A stretch of DNA of 34,222 nt from a virus: positions 1-34,222 of the IMG/VR virus record IMGVR_UViG_3300006080_000308; one strand, given 5' to 3'. Positions 24,803 to 30,809 of the stretch are shown here, piece by piece; the first letter of the stretch is position 1; each line of letters starts with the position of its first letter. The position numbers were made by a program, and so were the translations under genes. Under the pieces are notes generated by a model. The model was given only the letters and a program-made list of their open reading frames with translations, had not been told where the DNA came from and ran no database searches.

Positions 24803-25792
24803 AACTTTTTTTGATATGTCTTCTATGGAATCTTCTGGCAAAATTTTATCATCGGATAACTCTTGTAAATCAAAGTATCTGTGACCACGAATACCGCCAG
24901 AAGATTTTTTCTCGATATTAACTTCATAAAGCTCGCCCAAGAGGTAATATCTTTCTAATCCCTGATTAAGATCATAATAATTAGTCGCCGAGATCACATC
25001 TCGGATTTTATCTATGTCTTCTTGTGATACGCATCCATATTCTTTTTCAAAGATCAGGCCATCATTTTCAGGTTTGCAAATGCAAGTCCCAAGAATTTCA
25101 GCAATGTGGGTAATCTTTTTATTGTTATAAATTCCAATAAACGGAACATGCGCTTTAGAAGATTTGGAAGATTGTTCGTAATATATGCTGTATTTAATAT
25201 TCTCATCCCAAGATGTTCCGCATGGGAAGGCCACCATTTCATATGGATTTGGTAACATTCCGTCTGATCTTAAGAATGTCTCATAATCTTCAATTATTTC
25301 CTGTAAATCAGTTTCATGTTCTGGAAAAATACCCTTGTCGTTTAGCAAGGACACTAATTCTAAATATGTAATGGTCGTATAATGAATACCAACTTCATTA
25401 CAAACACGTTCAAATTCTCTGATAACTGCCTCATTGGGTTGCTTCTTTGCCAATCCTATTATTACTGCAGAACCTTTCGGAAAGTTGGATTTTACAACAC
25501 TATCAACATGACGTTGAATTTGTTCTAAATAAAGCTCGCCGTCGGCTTTTGCTTCAATGTAAATGCTTAATGGGGTTTGACGAATGTACCCGTCAGGAAT
25601 ACTGCTTTGCTCTCTGATTTGTTGGCTAAACACCAATCCAATATCAATTTGAGCATCAGATATAATTTCTTTCAAAAATTTTTCAAAGCGCAACGGATTA
25701 TGACGATAGATATGCCGGAACATAAGCATCGTATTATTGGTGATATGATTTTCTCGTTGCGAGTATTTTTGAAAATATGAAATTTCTGCCAT
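24782..25792 (-). CDS. PD-(D/E)XK superfamily nuclease-like protein coupled to the methyltransferase
   Basis: The 336-residue protein begins with RENHITNNTMLMFRHIYRHNP, an N-terminal helix pattern common to a group of PD-(D/E)XK nucleases. It then has IPDGYI and IYIEAKADGELYLEQIQRH (about 65-95), which together supply the D-x(n)-ExK core. A following strand GSAVIIGLAK and a helix complete the fold. The C-terminal half has no recognised domain. The ATG lies 9 bp after the methyltransferase stop with a GAGGG site overlapping that end, so the two are co-expressed. A DNA-cleaving partner of the methyltransferase is plausible. The fold is a visual call; the activity is inferred. Confidence 0.68.
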   Translation of the reverse strand: MAEISYFQKYSQRENHITNNTMLMFRHIYRHNPLRFEKFLKEIISDAQIDIGLVFSQQIREQSSIPDGYIRQTPLSIYIEAKADGELYLEQIQRHVDSVVKSNFPKGSAVIIGLAKKQPNEAVIREFERVCNEVGIHYTTITYLELVSLLNDKGIFPEHETDLQEIIEDYETFLRSDGMLPNPYEMVAFPCGTSWDENIKYSIYYEQSSKSSKAHVPFIGIYNNKKITHIAEILGTCICKPENDGLIFEKEYGCVSQEDIDKIRDVISATNYYDLNQGLERYYLLGELYEVNIEKKSSGGIRGHRYFDLQELSDDKILPEDSIEDISKKVSGSSFI

Positions 25793-25801
25793 TACGTTCC
25801 C

Positions 25802-27085
25802 TCAATTAACTTCATCTACTTTACTTTTTTTCCGAGATTTAGTCAATTCATCAAACTCTGTTTCTGTAGAATTTAAAACGGCTTTCTTCCCCGTAAATTC
25901 TTCCCAGCGTTTGACGATCACATCGACATATTTCGGATCAAGCTCAATCAATCGGGCGCGACGGCCTGTTTTTTCGCAAGCGATCATGGTTGATCCTGAA
26001 CCGCCAAACGCATCCAGCACAATATCCTTGGTTTTGCTGGAATTGTGAATGGCACGTTCTACCAACTCCACAGGCTTCATCGTCGGATGCAAATCATTTT
26101 TGACGGGCTTGTTCACAAACCAAACATCGCTTTGATCCCGGGCACCACACCAAAAATGCTCATGCCCATCTTTCCATCCATAAAGGATCGGCTCGTATTG
26201 GCGTTGATAATCTGCACGCCCTAGCGTGAAGGTGTTTTTTGCCCAGATGATAAAGGTTGACCACTTGCCACCAGCGCCAACAAAAGCACCATGCAACCTG
26301 TGAAGCTCCGATGAGCTCATGCACACATACATTGCGCCTTTGCACACCATCATCAGGTTGCTGCAAACATCATAGAGAAAATCGCCAAAGCCTTCGCCCA
26401 GATTATCATTTTGGATCGGGCGGGCTTTGCCACGCATTTTGTCTTTCATGGAATTGGCGTAATTGACGTTATAGGGCGGATCGGTAAACACCATGTCGGC
26501 CAGTTCTTCACCCAACAGGGCGTTGTAGCTGTCGATCATTGCGGAATCGCCGCACAGCACTTTATGATCGCCGCAAATCCAAATATCGCCGGGGACACTG
26601 ACAGGCGTTTCCGGTGCTTCGGGTGCGGTATCCTCATCGGTCAAACCGCCAGAGGCATTGGCATCATCCAAAAACAGATTGTCCAATTCCTCAGCATTAA
26701 AGCCCAGCAGATCAATATTGAAATCCAGATCCTCCAGCGCCGATAATTCCTCGCGTAGGAGGCTTTCATCCCAACCGGCATTTTCTGCGATTTTATTATC
26801 GGCAATTACCAGTGCACGACGTTGCGCTTCATTCAAATGTTTCAGGCGAATGGTTGGCACGTTTTTCATGCCCAGCAGTTTTGCCGCCATCAAACGGCCA
26901 TGCCCAGCGATGATGATATTATCCTCACCTAGCAGAATAGGATTCACAAAACCAAATTCCGTCATGGAGGCGGCAATTTGCGCCACTTGCGTATCAGAAT
27001 GCGTGCGTGCATTTTTGGCATAAGGGATCAGCTCATCAACCGATACATGCTCGATTTTTAAGTCTTTTGCTTTCGCATCAGTCAT
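25802..27085 (-). CDS. ParB-domain DNA methyltransferase (beta-class N4/N6)
   Basis: The 427-residue protein has a ParB/sulfiredoxin-like N-terminal domain (about 10-120, with ELIPYAKNARTHS and GHGRLMAAKLLG). A linker follows, then a SAM-dependent methyltransferase. The catalytic TDPPY is at 201-205 and the SAM-binding AFGGSGST is near 359-366. The DPPY-first order places it in the beta class, which modifies adenine N6 or cytosine N4. Such fusions are common in prophages and often protect phage DNA. It lies directly upstream of the nuclease-like gene. The C-terminus is lysine-rich. The leader carries repeats of TGCGTAC. Confidence 0.9.
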   Translation of the reverse strand: MTDAKAKDLKIEHVSVDELIPYAKNARTHSDTQVAQIAASMTEFGFVNPILLGEDNIIIAGHGRLMAAKLLGMKNVPTIRLKHLNEAQRRALVIADNKIAENAGWDESLLREELSALEDLDFNIDLLGFNAEELDNLFLDDANASGGLTDEDTAPEAPETPVSVPGDIWICGDHKVLCGDSAMIDSYNALLGEELADMVFTDPPYNVNYANSMKDKMRGKARPIQNDNLGEGFGDFLYDVCSNLMMVCKGAMYVCMSSSELHRLHGAFVGAGGKWSTFIIWAKNTFTLGRADYQRQYEPILYGWKDGHEHFWCGARDQSDVWFVNKPVKNDLHPTMKPVELVERAIHNSSKTKDIVLDAFGGSGSTMIACEKTGRRARLIELDPKYVDVIVKRWEEFTGKKAVLNSTETEFDELTKSRKKSKVDEVN

Positions 27086-27113
27086 AGTTTTTATTTTCCT
27101 TTTCTAAAATCAG

Positions 27114-27199
27114 GTACGCATGAGTACGCACTAGGGTACGCACCCTGAATGCCTTGCTACAACTGGTTTTTTGATGTTTTGCGGTGGGGGTGCGTACCC
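27114..27199. repeat. Four TGCGTAC heptamers in the methyltransferase leader
   Basis: GTACGCA occurs at 27114-27120, 27124-27130 and 27136-27142, and inverted at 27191-27197. The last two extend to a perfect 12-bp inverted repeat, GGGTACGCACCC (27134-27145) and GGGTGCGTACCC (27188-27199). Spacings of 10 and 12 bp suit binding on one face of the helix. This could be an operator or terminase-binding sites. Confidence 0.55.
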
Positions 27200-27254
27200 A
27201 AAAAAATCTTCTGGCGCTAAAAAACTCTTGCGCCTAAGCCCGCCGCATAGGGTT

Positions 27255-27357
27255 CAATCGCCGGAAGTACCTTTTTGCTCAAACAGGGAAGGGAAAAAGC
27301 AAAAACCACGCCCATGGTCAATGGTTGCGTGGCTTTGAGATACTACTCCGGCGATTG
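27255..27357. other. 103-bp nested inverted-repeat element, candidate structured RNA
   Basis: CAATCGCCGGA (27255-27265) pairs perfectly with TCCGGCGATTG (27347-27357). Inside, CTCAAA (27278-27283) pairs with TTTGAG (27334-27339), and CCACGC (27306-27311) with GCGTGG (27327-27332), with a further CCAT/ATGG inside that. A purine-rich segment stays unpaired on the plus strand. The element fills part of a 399-bp gap (27086-27484) with no convincing gene. Confidence 0.5.
27295..27333 (-). terminator. Rho-independent terminator of the second AbiE operon
   Basis: On the minus strand CCACGC and GCGTGG form a stem (27327-27332 with 27306-27311), with CCAT/ATGG inside. It is followed by TTTTTGCTTTTT. 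It lies after the AbiEii toxin gene and before the methyltransferase, so it would stop toxin transcription there. Confidence 0.6.
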
Positions 27358-27398
27358 TATTGATTAGACTAAGCGATTTTGTTCGACTTGTCCGCTCC

Positions 27399-27420
27399 AA
27401 AAATGTTCGCGAACATTTTT
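27399..27420. repeat. Perfect 22-bp palindrome
   Basis: The sequence is a perfect dyad centred on TTCGCGAA, with five A on the left and five T on the right. As RNA on either strand it folds to a short AU-rich stem with CGCG loop. It could be a weak bidirectional terminator or a dimer-binding operator. Confidence 0.6.
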
Positions 27421-27484
27421 TATAGATCACTCATGAATAATATGGATGAAATTATTGATTTTGAGGATGTCTCGGAGATAAAGC

Positions 27485-28420
27485 TTATACCAGAATAGCT
27501 ATAATTTCTTTCAAAGAGTTTAGAGCATCATCAAACGATATTTGCTCATCCTCATCAGCATAAGACATGTTCTGAACAAACTGCCTATATTCTTCTCGAT
27601 AGGCGTCGTCAGTTGAAAGCATTTCATACGCTTTCGTTAAACGGTCTACAATTTTCATATTGGCTATAATATCACCACCACGGCGACTTTGATCACTTTG
27701 CAGTGACTGTTGAGCGCAGCCAATAAAAATATCCTTTTCTTCCCAAATTGAGGATTTAAGAGCGGCTAAATCGTGGAGATGGCGGATCATTGTAGGATCA
27801 TCATTATCCGAATTCCTGTCTCTAACAACCACTCGCCATGTTAATGCACTCACTTTATCAGAGGCTGTTTCAATAGGTGAAATGCAGGTTATTTGTGTTT
27901 CTGGATCGTCACCTGATAATTCGGACACGATAGATCGTACATCCCGCTTTACAAGTGGTAATCTGTGTTCAGCAAATGTCATTTCTAGTTGTAGGTATGG
28001 GCGCAAGAACTCTTGTTCAAAACCCATGTCATATTGGACTGGGGCTTTGAAGAAACGATGGCTGTCACCACGCTGAACTTGTTCATCTTCAATTCTAAAG
28101 CGTGGATCTGATATGATATGCGAGATGACAGATTTTCTAAACGAGCGCCTACCACCAACAGATACTTGATCCAGTGAGCATAAAATGAAATCCAAATCTT
28201 CTGAGAAGCGTTTTATTAAACCAAAACCTTTTGACAGACTGGTTCCACCGGAGAAAACGATGTCAACACGGCGGTCATTTTCAAAATTGCCAATAGATTT
28301 TAGTAGCTGTACAGCATACCAATCTTTTTCAATGAACGCAGGATCAATACCTGTTTCAGCAGCAGCTTCAAGAATGACGTCACGATTAAGCATATTGTTC
28401 AAAGGATACGTACTTTCCAT
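27485..28420 (-). CDS. AbiEii-family nucleotidyltransferase toxin (second AbiE system)
   Basis: The 311-residue protein (from ATG 28420) carries EKDW (31-34), then FSGGTSLSK (56-64) and EDLDF (74-78), the nucleotidyltransferase core of AbiEii/AbiGii toxins. Its N-terminus, with RDVILEAAAETGIDPAFIEKDWY, is typical of the group that pairs with DUF6088 antitoxins. It differs from the toxin at 13133-14035 throughout, so the two are not a duplication. It overlaps its antitoxin. The frame is open to a GTG at 28456, and a further ATG lies at 28393; none has a clear ribosome-binding site, so the exact start is uncertain. A terminator follows at 27295-27333. Confidence 0.9.
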   Translation of the reverse strand: MESTYPLNNMLNRDVILEAAAETGIDPAFIEKDWYAVQLLKSIGNFENDRRVDIVFSGGTSLSKGFGLIKRFSEDLDFILCSLDQVSVGGRRSFRKSVISHIISDPRFRIEDEQVQRGDSHRFFKAPVQYDMGFEQEFLRPYLQLEMTFAEHRLPLVKRDVRSIVSELSGDDPETQITCISPIETASDKVSALTWRVVVRDRNSDNDDPTMIRHLHDLAALKSSIWEEKDIFIGCAQQSLQSDQSRRGGDIIANMKIVDRLTKAYEMLSTDDAYREEYRQFVQNMSYADEDEQISFDDALNSLKEIIAILV

Positions 28421-28799
28421 TATAACCAATTTTACGAGAAATACGTCCTTTAACACCGATCACACGCCCTGTTGGAACTTGTGTTGACTTTCCTTCATTG
28501 TAAAATTTTTGTGCCTTTGACGGCATGATCTTAATGCCCAATTTATTTAGGGCTTCTTGAGCTAACTCTGGCAGAGGCTTTTCAGGTATTGTTTTCCCGC
28601 TGAGTGCAGATTGTTTGGCACGTGCATATACGCCATAGCCAATATTAATCAATAAGCCTTTTTGTACCAACTGTCGTAGAATACGACCAACTTGGTCATA
28701 GCCCCCAATGTCTTCAAAATCTTGGCGCACAAAGACGCTTAACGCGCTACGTTTTACGCGGTAAGTGATTTTTCCTTCTAATGTGTTTTTAATCGCCAT
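28386..28799 (-). CDS. DUF6088 / AbiEi-type antitoxin (second AbiE system)
   Basis: The 137-residue protein is the antitoxin partner and probable autorepressor. The pattern ALSVFVRQDFEDIGGYDQVGRILRQLVQKGLLINIGYGVYARAKQSALSG is that of DUF6088 with its N-terminal winged helix (about 18-70). The C-terminal half (80-137) is strand-rich. It starts with an AAGGA site directly downstream of two 17-bp direct repeats that may be its operator. It overlaps the toxin gene. Confidence 0.9.
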   Translation of the reverse strand: MAIKNTLEGKITYRVKRSALSVFVRQDFEDIGGYDQVGRILRQLVQKGLLINIGYGVYARAKQSALSGKTIPEKPLPELAQEALNKLGIKIMPSKAQKFYNEGKSTQVPTGRVIGVKGRISRKIGYNGKYVSFEQYA

Positions 28800-28808
28800 A
28801 GTTAATCC

Positions 28809-28848
28809 TTACAAAAATACGACATCTATAATTACAAATATACGACAT
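28809..28848 (-). promoter_or_regulatory. Putative AbiEi operator: two 17-bp direct repeats
   Basis: TTACAAAAATACGACAT (28809-28825) and TTACAAATATACGACAT (28832-28848) differ at one base and start 23 bp apart, just upstream of the antitoxin ATG at 28799. The first repeat overlaps the ribosome-binding region. AbiEi-type repressors bind repeats in their own promoter, so an operator is likely. Confidence 0.6.
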
Positions 28849-28951
28849 TTTTAGTTAATTTTCAAGCCTTTTAATCATTATATCACAGTGACTTATATAA
28901 ATGATTAATAATTTTTGAGTGCAAATAACTGACATTTATGAGCTTATTCAC

Positions 28952-29029
28952 TGAAAATAGCCTCATGAAATTCACTTACAATCCATGAAAAATACTTATA
29001 TTTCGGCCATTTTGTGAAAAACGCTTACA
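28952..29029. repeat. Cluster of four imperfect TGAAAAA..CTTACA repeats
   Basis: Imperfect copies begin at 28952, 28966, 28986 and 29015, with the consensus TGAAAAATnCTTACA. The block is AT-rich and lies in a 310-bp gap (28800-29109) without genes. It could bind a regulator such as the XRE protein or be part of an AT-rich replication or partition site. Confidence 0.45.
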
Positions 29030-29083
29030 AATCTGCTTTATAAAGCATTTATTGGCGCAATTTATGCTTTGTAGAGCAGATTT
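29029..29083. repeat. Large 55-bp dyad downstream of the XRE gene
   Basis: AAATCTGCT (29029-29037) pairs with AGCAGATTT (29075-29083). After a symmetric 4-base mismatch, AAAGCAT (29042-29048) pairs with ATGCTTT (29064-29070). Sixteen base pairs enclose a 15-bp centre. It ends 26 bp from the XRE stop and could act as a terminator or protein-binding site. Confidence 0.55.
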
Positions 29084-29109
29084 AAAATACTCACCAAATG
29101 CGCCCCAGA

Positions 29110-29427
29110 TTATTGTTTCTTTGCCACCCGCTTGTGGGGAACAGTAAGGCCTATATCCTGTAATTTTCGTCCCAGCGTATCGTCCTTAGCCAAAAGCAAC
29201 AAATCATTTTCCAAGTTGAGGCAAAACAGTACGCTGGCATACGCGCCAAATGTCACGCCACTATCACCATTTTCAATTTTACGCAGCGTTGTGCGCGTCA
29301 TTCCAGCGCGTTCCGCCAACATGCTTGCTGTAATTTTACGGCGCAGTCGAGCCAGCTTAATATTTTCGCCAACGCGCGGTAATAGCGCTTCAAGTGTTGG
29401 GGACAATGCTGCCGTTTTTCTGCCCAT
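29110..29427 (-). CDS. XRE-family (Cro/C1-type) transcriptional regulator
   Basis: The 105-residue protein has a helix-turn-helix at about residues 20-75 (IKLARLRRKITASMLAERAGMTRTTLRKIENGDSGV). A short basic C-terminus follows, so it is in the size range of a Cro-like or HipB-like repressor. The ATG at 29427 is preferred because GAGG lies eight bases upstream; the frame is open 11 codons further. A perfect 9-bp inverted repeat covers the TATAAT of its probable promoter at 29469-29496, so it is likely autoregulated. It may control lysogeny. Confidence 0.85.
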   Translation of the reverse strand: MGRKTAALSPTLEALLPRVGENIKLARLRRKITASMLAERAGMTRTTLRKIENGDSGVTFGAYASVLFCLNLENDLLLLAKDDTLGRKLQDIGLTVPHKRVAKKQ

Positions 29428-29468
29428 CTGCTTTTCCTCAATGGTTATTAAAATGTCCAAATATATAA

Positions 29469-29496
29469 GTTAATGTAAACTATTATATACATTAAC
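29469..29496 (-). promoter_or_regulatory. Operator/promoter of the XRE gene
   Basis: GTTAATGTA (29469-29477) and TACATTAAC (29488-29496) form a perfect 9-bp inverted repeat with a 10-bp spacer. On the minus strand the centre contains TATAAT, a perfect -10 hexamer, about 50 bp before the XRE ATG. A dimeric HTH repressor binding here would block its own promoter. Confidence 0.65.
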
Positions 29497-29522
29497 CCAC
29501 ATAACGATAAAAATAAGATACA

Positions 29523-29705
29523 TTAGCCTTTTGATTGCTGTCCAGACTCATAAGCAGCTTCTAGAGCATCTTTCAAAGACCAAACAGCCACCTCTTGAAA
29601 ATCAAGGCTGTCGCTGTTTCGAGTTTCCAGCGTTTCAAGGTTCAAATGCTTGTTGGCGATTTCAGTTAAAAGCTGATCGATTTGTTGTTGGGTGGCTTTA
29701 GGCAT
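29523..29705 (-). CDS. DUF6900-type small protein
   Basis: The 60-residue protein reads IANKHLNLETLETRNSDSLDFQEVAVWSLKDALEAAYESG. This is the pattern I associate with DUF6900, a small helical protein found in alphaproteobacterial phages and plasmids with no known activity. The ATG at 29705 has GGAGG six bases upstream. It overlaps the last 8 bp of the preceding gene, so the two are translated together. It is downstream of promoter copy B, in the same operon as the 72-residue gene. Confidence 0.75.
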   Translation of the reverse strand: MPKATQQQIDQLLTEIANKHLNLETLETRNSDSLDFQEVAVWSLKDALEAAYESGQQSKG

Positions 29706-29916
29706 ATTCACCCTCCTTGAAAACACGGTCGGTGATGTTTTGAAGGTCGTTTGCAATACCTGCTAAGCTGCCAGCGTCAGCCCAGTTAACGCTGTCTGGG
29801 TTGGCTTCAAAGTGATCTGCACTTGCTGCTTGCAAGCGCTCCAGCATCTCGTCAATGCGGGCTTTGTGCTCTATAAAGGCGTCTAGTGCTGTTCGTTTTT
29901 CTTGTGTGTTTGTCAT
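29698..29916 (-). CDS. Small conserved phage-operon protein, unknown function
   Basis: The 72-residue acidic protein is predicted to be all helical (HKARIDEMLERLQAASADHFEANPDSVNWADAGSL). It resembles small proteins commonly found before DUF6900 genes. No catalytic motif is visible. It has a very strong AGGAGG site and lies directly behind promoter copy B, so it is the first gene of a short operon with the DUF6900 gene. The two frames overlap by eight bases. Confidence 0.75.
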   Translation of the reverse strand: MTNTQEKRTALDAFIEHKARIDEMLERLQAASADHFEANPDSVNWADAGSLAGIANDLQNITDRVFKEGEYA

Positions 29917-29939
29917 GTTTTCCTCCTTTTGTTAGTAAC

Positions 29940-29981
29940 AGTAACACTTCATTTGCGGGACTTATCAAGTGAATAAGATTC
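29940..29981 (-). promoter_or_regulatory. Shared promoter-like element, copy B
   Basis: On the minus strand TTGATA (29963-29968) and GTTACT (29940-29945) are 17 bp apart, the -10 being 24 bp before the ATG at 29916. TTATTCAC precedes the -35. ACTTGATAAGT over the -35 is a palindrome, so a repressor may bind there. Confidence 0.65.
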
Positions 29982-30003
29982 ATTTTTGCCTTGTTTTTCA
30001 GGG

Positions 30004-30158
30004 TTATCCACAGGGTGTTTTGTTTTTTCTTCTAGTTATTTTTTATTCTTATTTTTTCTATTTATATGGATACGCCACTTTCGGCACATCTAGATCGGCC
30101 ACTTTTGGCACCTCTGGATGTGCCACTTCTGGCGTATCATGTATAAAATTGTGGATAA
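30004..30158. other. Candidate phage replication origin: DnaA boxes, iterons, T-rich tract
   Basis: Perfect DnaA boxes TTATCCACA lie at 30004-30012 (plus) and 30150-30158 (minus). Between them is a T-rich stretch (30015-30069). Next come three repeats of period 24 bp starting GCCACTT at 30074, 30098 and 30122, each holding a GCCA....TGGC dyad. The iterons lie in the 3' end of a winged-helix gene, as lambda iterons lie in O. Confidence 0.6.
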
Positions 30159-30429
30159 GTAACGACTCATCCAGCAGGTACATATTGGACTGTCCACGCC
30201 CACGGCGCCGTGTTTCCAAAAGAACATGGAATTCAAGCTCTGATATGAAACGTTGCACCGCACGCACAGACATACCCAGCTCAACGGCCAGAGTGGCCAA
30301 TTTGGGGTAACATTTACCAGTTTTACCCGCATATTGAATCAATCGAGCACAGCACAACTTTGCGCCGTGACTCAGGTTACGGTTGCGCAAAATATGATTC
30401 GGAATGGGAGCAAAAGTTGAAGTGGTCAT
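30058..30429 (-). CDS. Winged-helix replication-type protein
   Basis: The 123-residue protein has a winged helix (about 15-80, with LSHGAKLCCARLIQYAGKTGKCYPKLATLAVELGMSVRAVQRFISELE) of the wHTH_36 type. Lambda O and plasmid Rep proteins have similar DNA-binding domains. The C-terminus (about 98-123) is a VPKVA-type repeat (PEVPKVADLDVPKVA) encoded by 24-bp iterons. It may bind those iterons and initiate replication. It overlaps the DUF6362 gene as ATGA. No ATPase motif is present, so a helicase must come from elsewhere. Confidence 0.75.
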   Translation of the reverse strand: MTTSTFAPIPNHILRNRNLSHGAKLCCARLIQYAGKTGKCYPKLATLAVELGMSVRAVQRFISELEFHVLLETRRRGRGQSNMYLLDESLLIHNFIHDTPEVAHPEVPKVADLDVPKVAYPYK

Positions 30430-30809
30430 ATGCGGGCTGCAATCTTACCTAAAGCGGTTTTATACATCTCCCACGCTTTGGTGCGACCAACGCCAAAGGT
30501 GGCGCAGATAACCTTCCAGCGCACGCGCTCGGCACGTAGCCAGACGATTTTACGTTCAACAGGCTCCAGCATTGGTAGCCACTTAAACAGCACTTCTTCC
30601 ATTTCGTCTATTTCCTCGGGAAGTGGTGGGAAACGAACCTCTTTTTCCATATTAAGCAGTTCAACTGTATCATGCTTGATGGCTGGCCAAGTGTTAAAAT
30701 AACCCTGAACTTTTTCTTCAGGTAGCTTGCGCAGTGTACGCTCCGCTTCACGAATACGTTCTTCAACGTACTTTTGGCGAATAGTTATGTCTTGCTCATT
30801 TTTCTTCAT
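30426..30809 (-). CDS. DUF6362-type protein with C-terminal HTH
   Basis: The 127-residue protein is helical and charged. The C-terminal part, with LEPVERKIVWLRAERVRWKVICATFGVGRTKAWEMYKTALGKIA, looks like a sigma-4-like helix-turn-helix, the hallmark of DUF6362 in alphaproteobacterial phages. The ATG at 30809 has GGAGG six bases upstream, which decides against the longer open frame to 30899. It overlaps the 82-residue gene and, at its end, the winged-helix gene. A regulatory DNA-binding role is inferred. Confidence 0.78.
   Translation of the reverse strand: MKKNEQDITIRQKYVEERIREAERTLRKLPEEKVQGYFNTWPAIKHDTVELLNMEKEVRFPPLPEEIDEMEEVLFKWLPMLEPVERKIVWLRAERVRWKVICATFGVGRTKAWEMYKTALGKIAARI

Noticed and set aside
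27241-27270. A GGTTCAATC stretch resembling a tRNA T-loop
   Set aside because: No matching T-stem, anticodon arm or CCA end was found around it.
27255-27357. A miniature transposon defined by the 11-bp inverted ends
   Set aside because: No target-site duplication is visible next to the ends, and the nested internal pairing fits an RNA structure better.
27381-27416. LexA (SOS) box
   Set aside because: Alphaproteobacterial LexA sites need GTTC-N7-GTTC; the second half is not present at the right distance.
27433-27498. A 21-residue plus-strand reading frame starting MNNMDEIIDF
   Set aside because: It has no ribosome-binding site and overlaps the toxin gene's end. It may be a remnant of another gene but cannot be supported.
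28952-29029. CRISPR-like array
   Set aside because: Repeats are short, degenerate and irregularly spaced, with no cas genes in the window.
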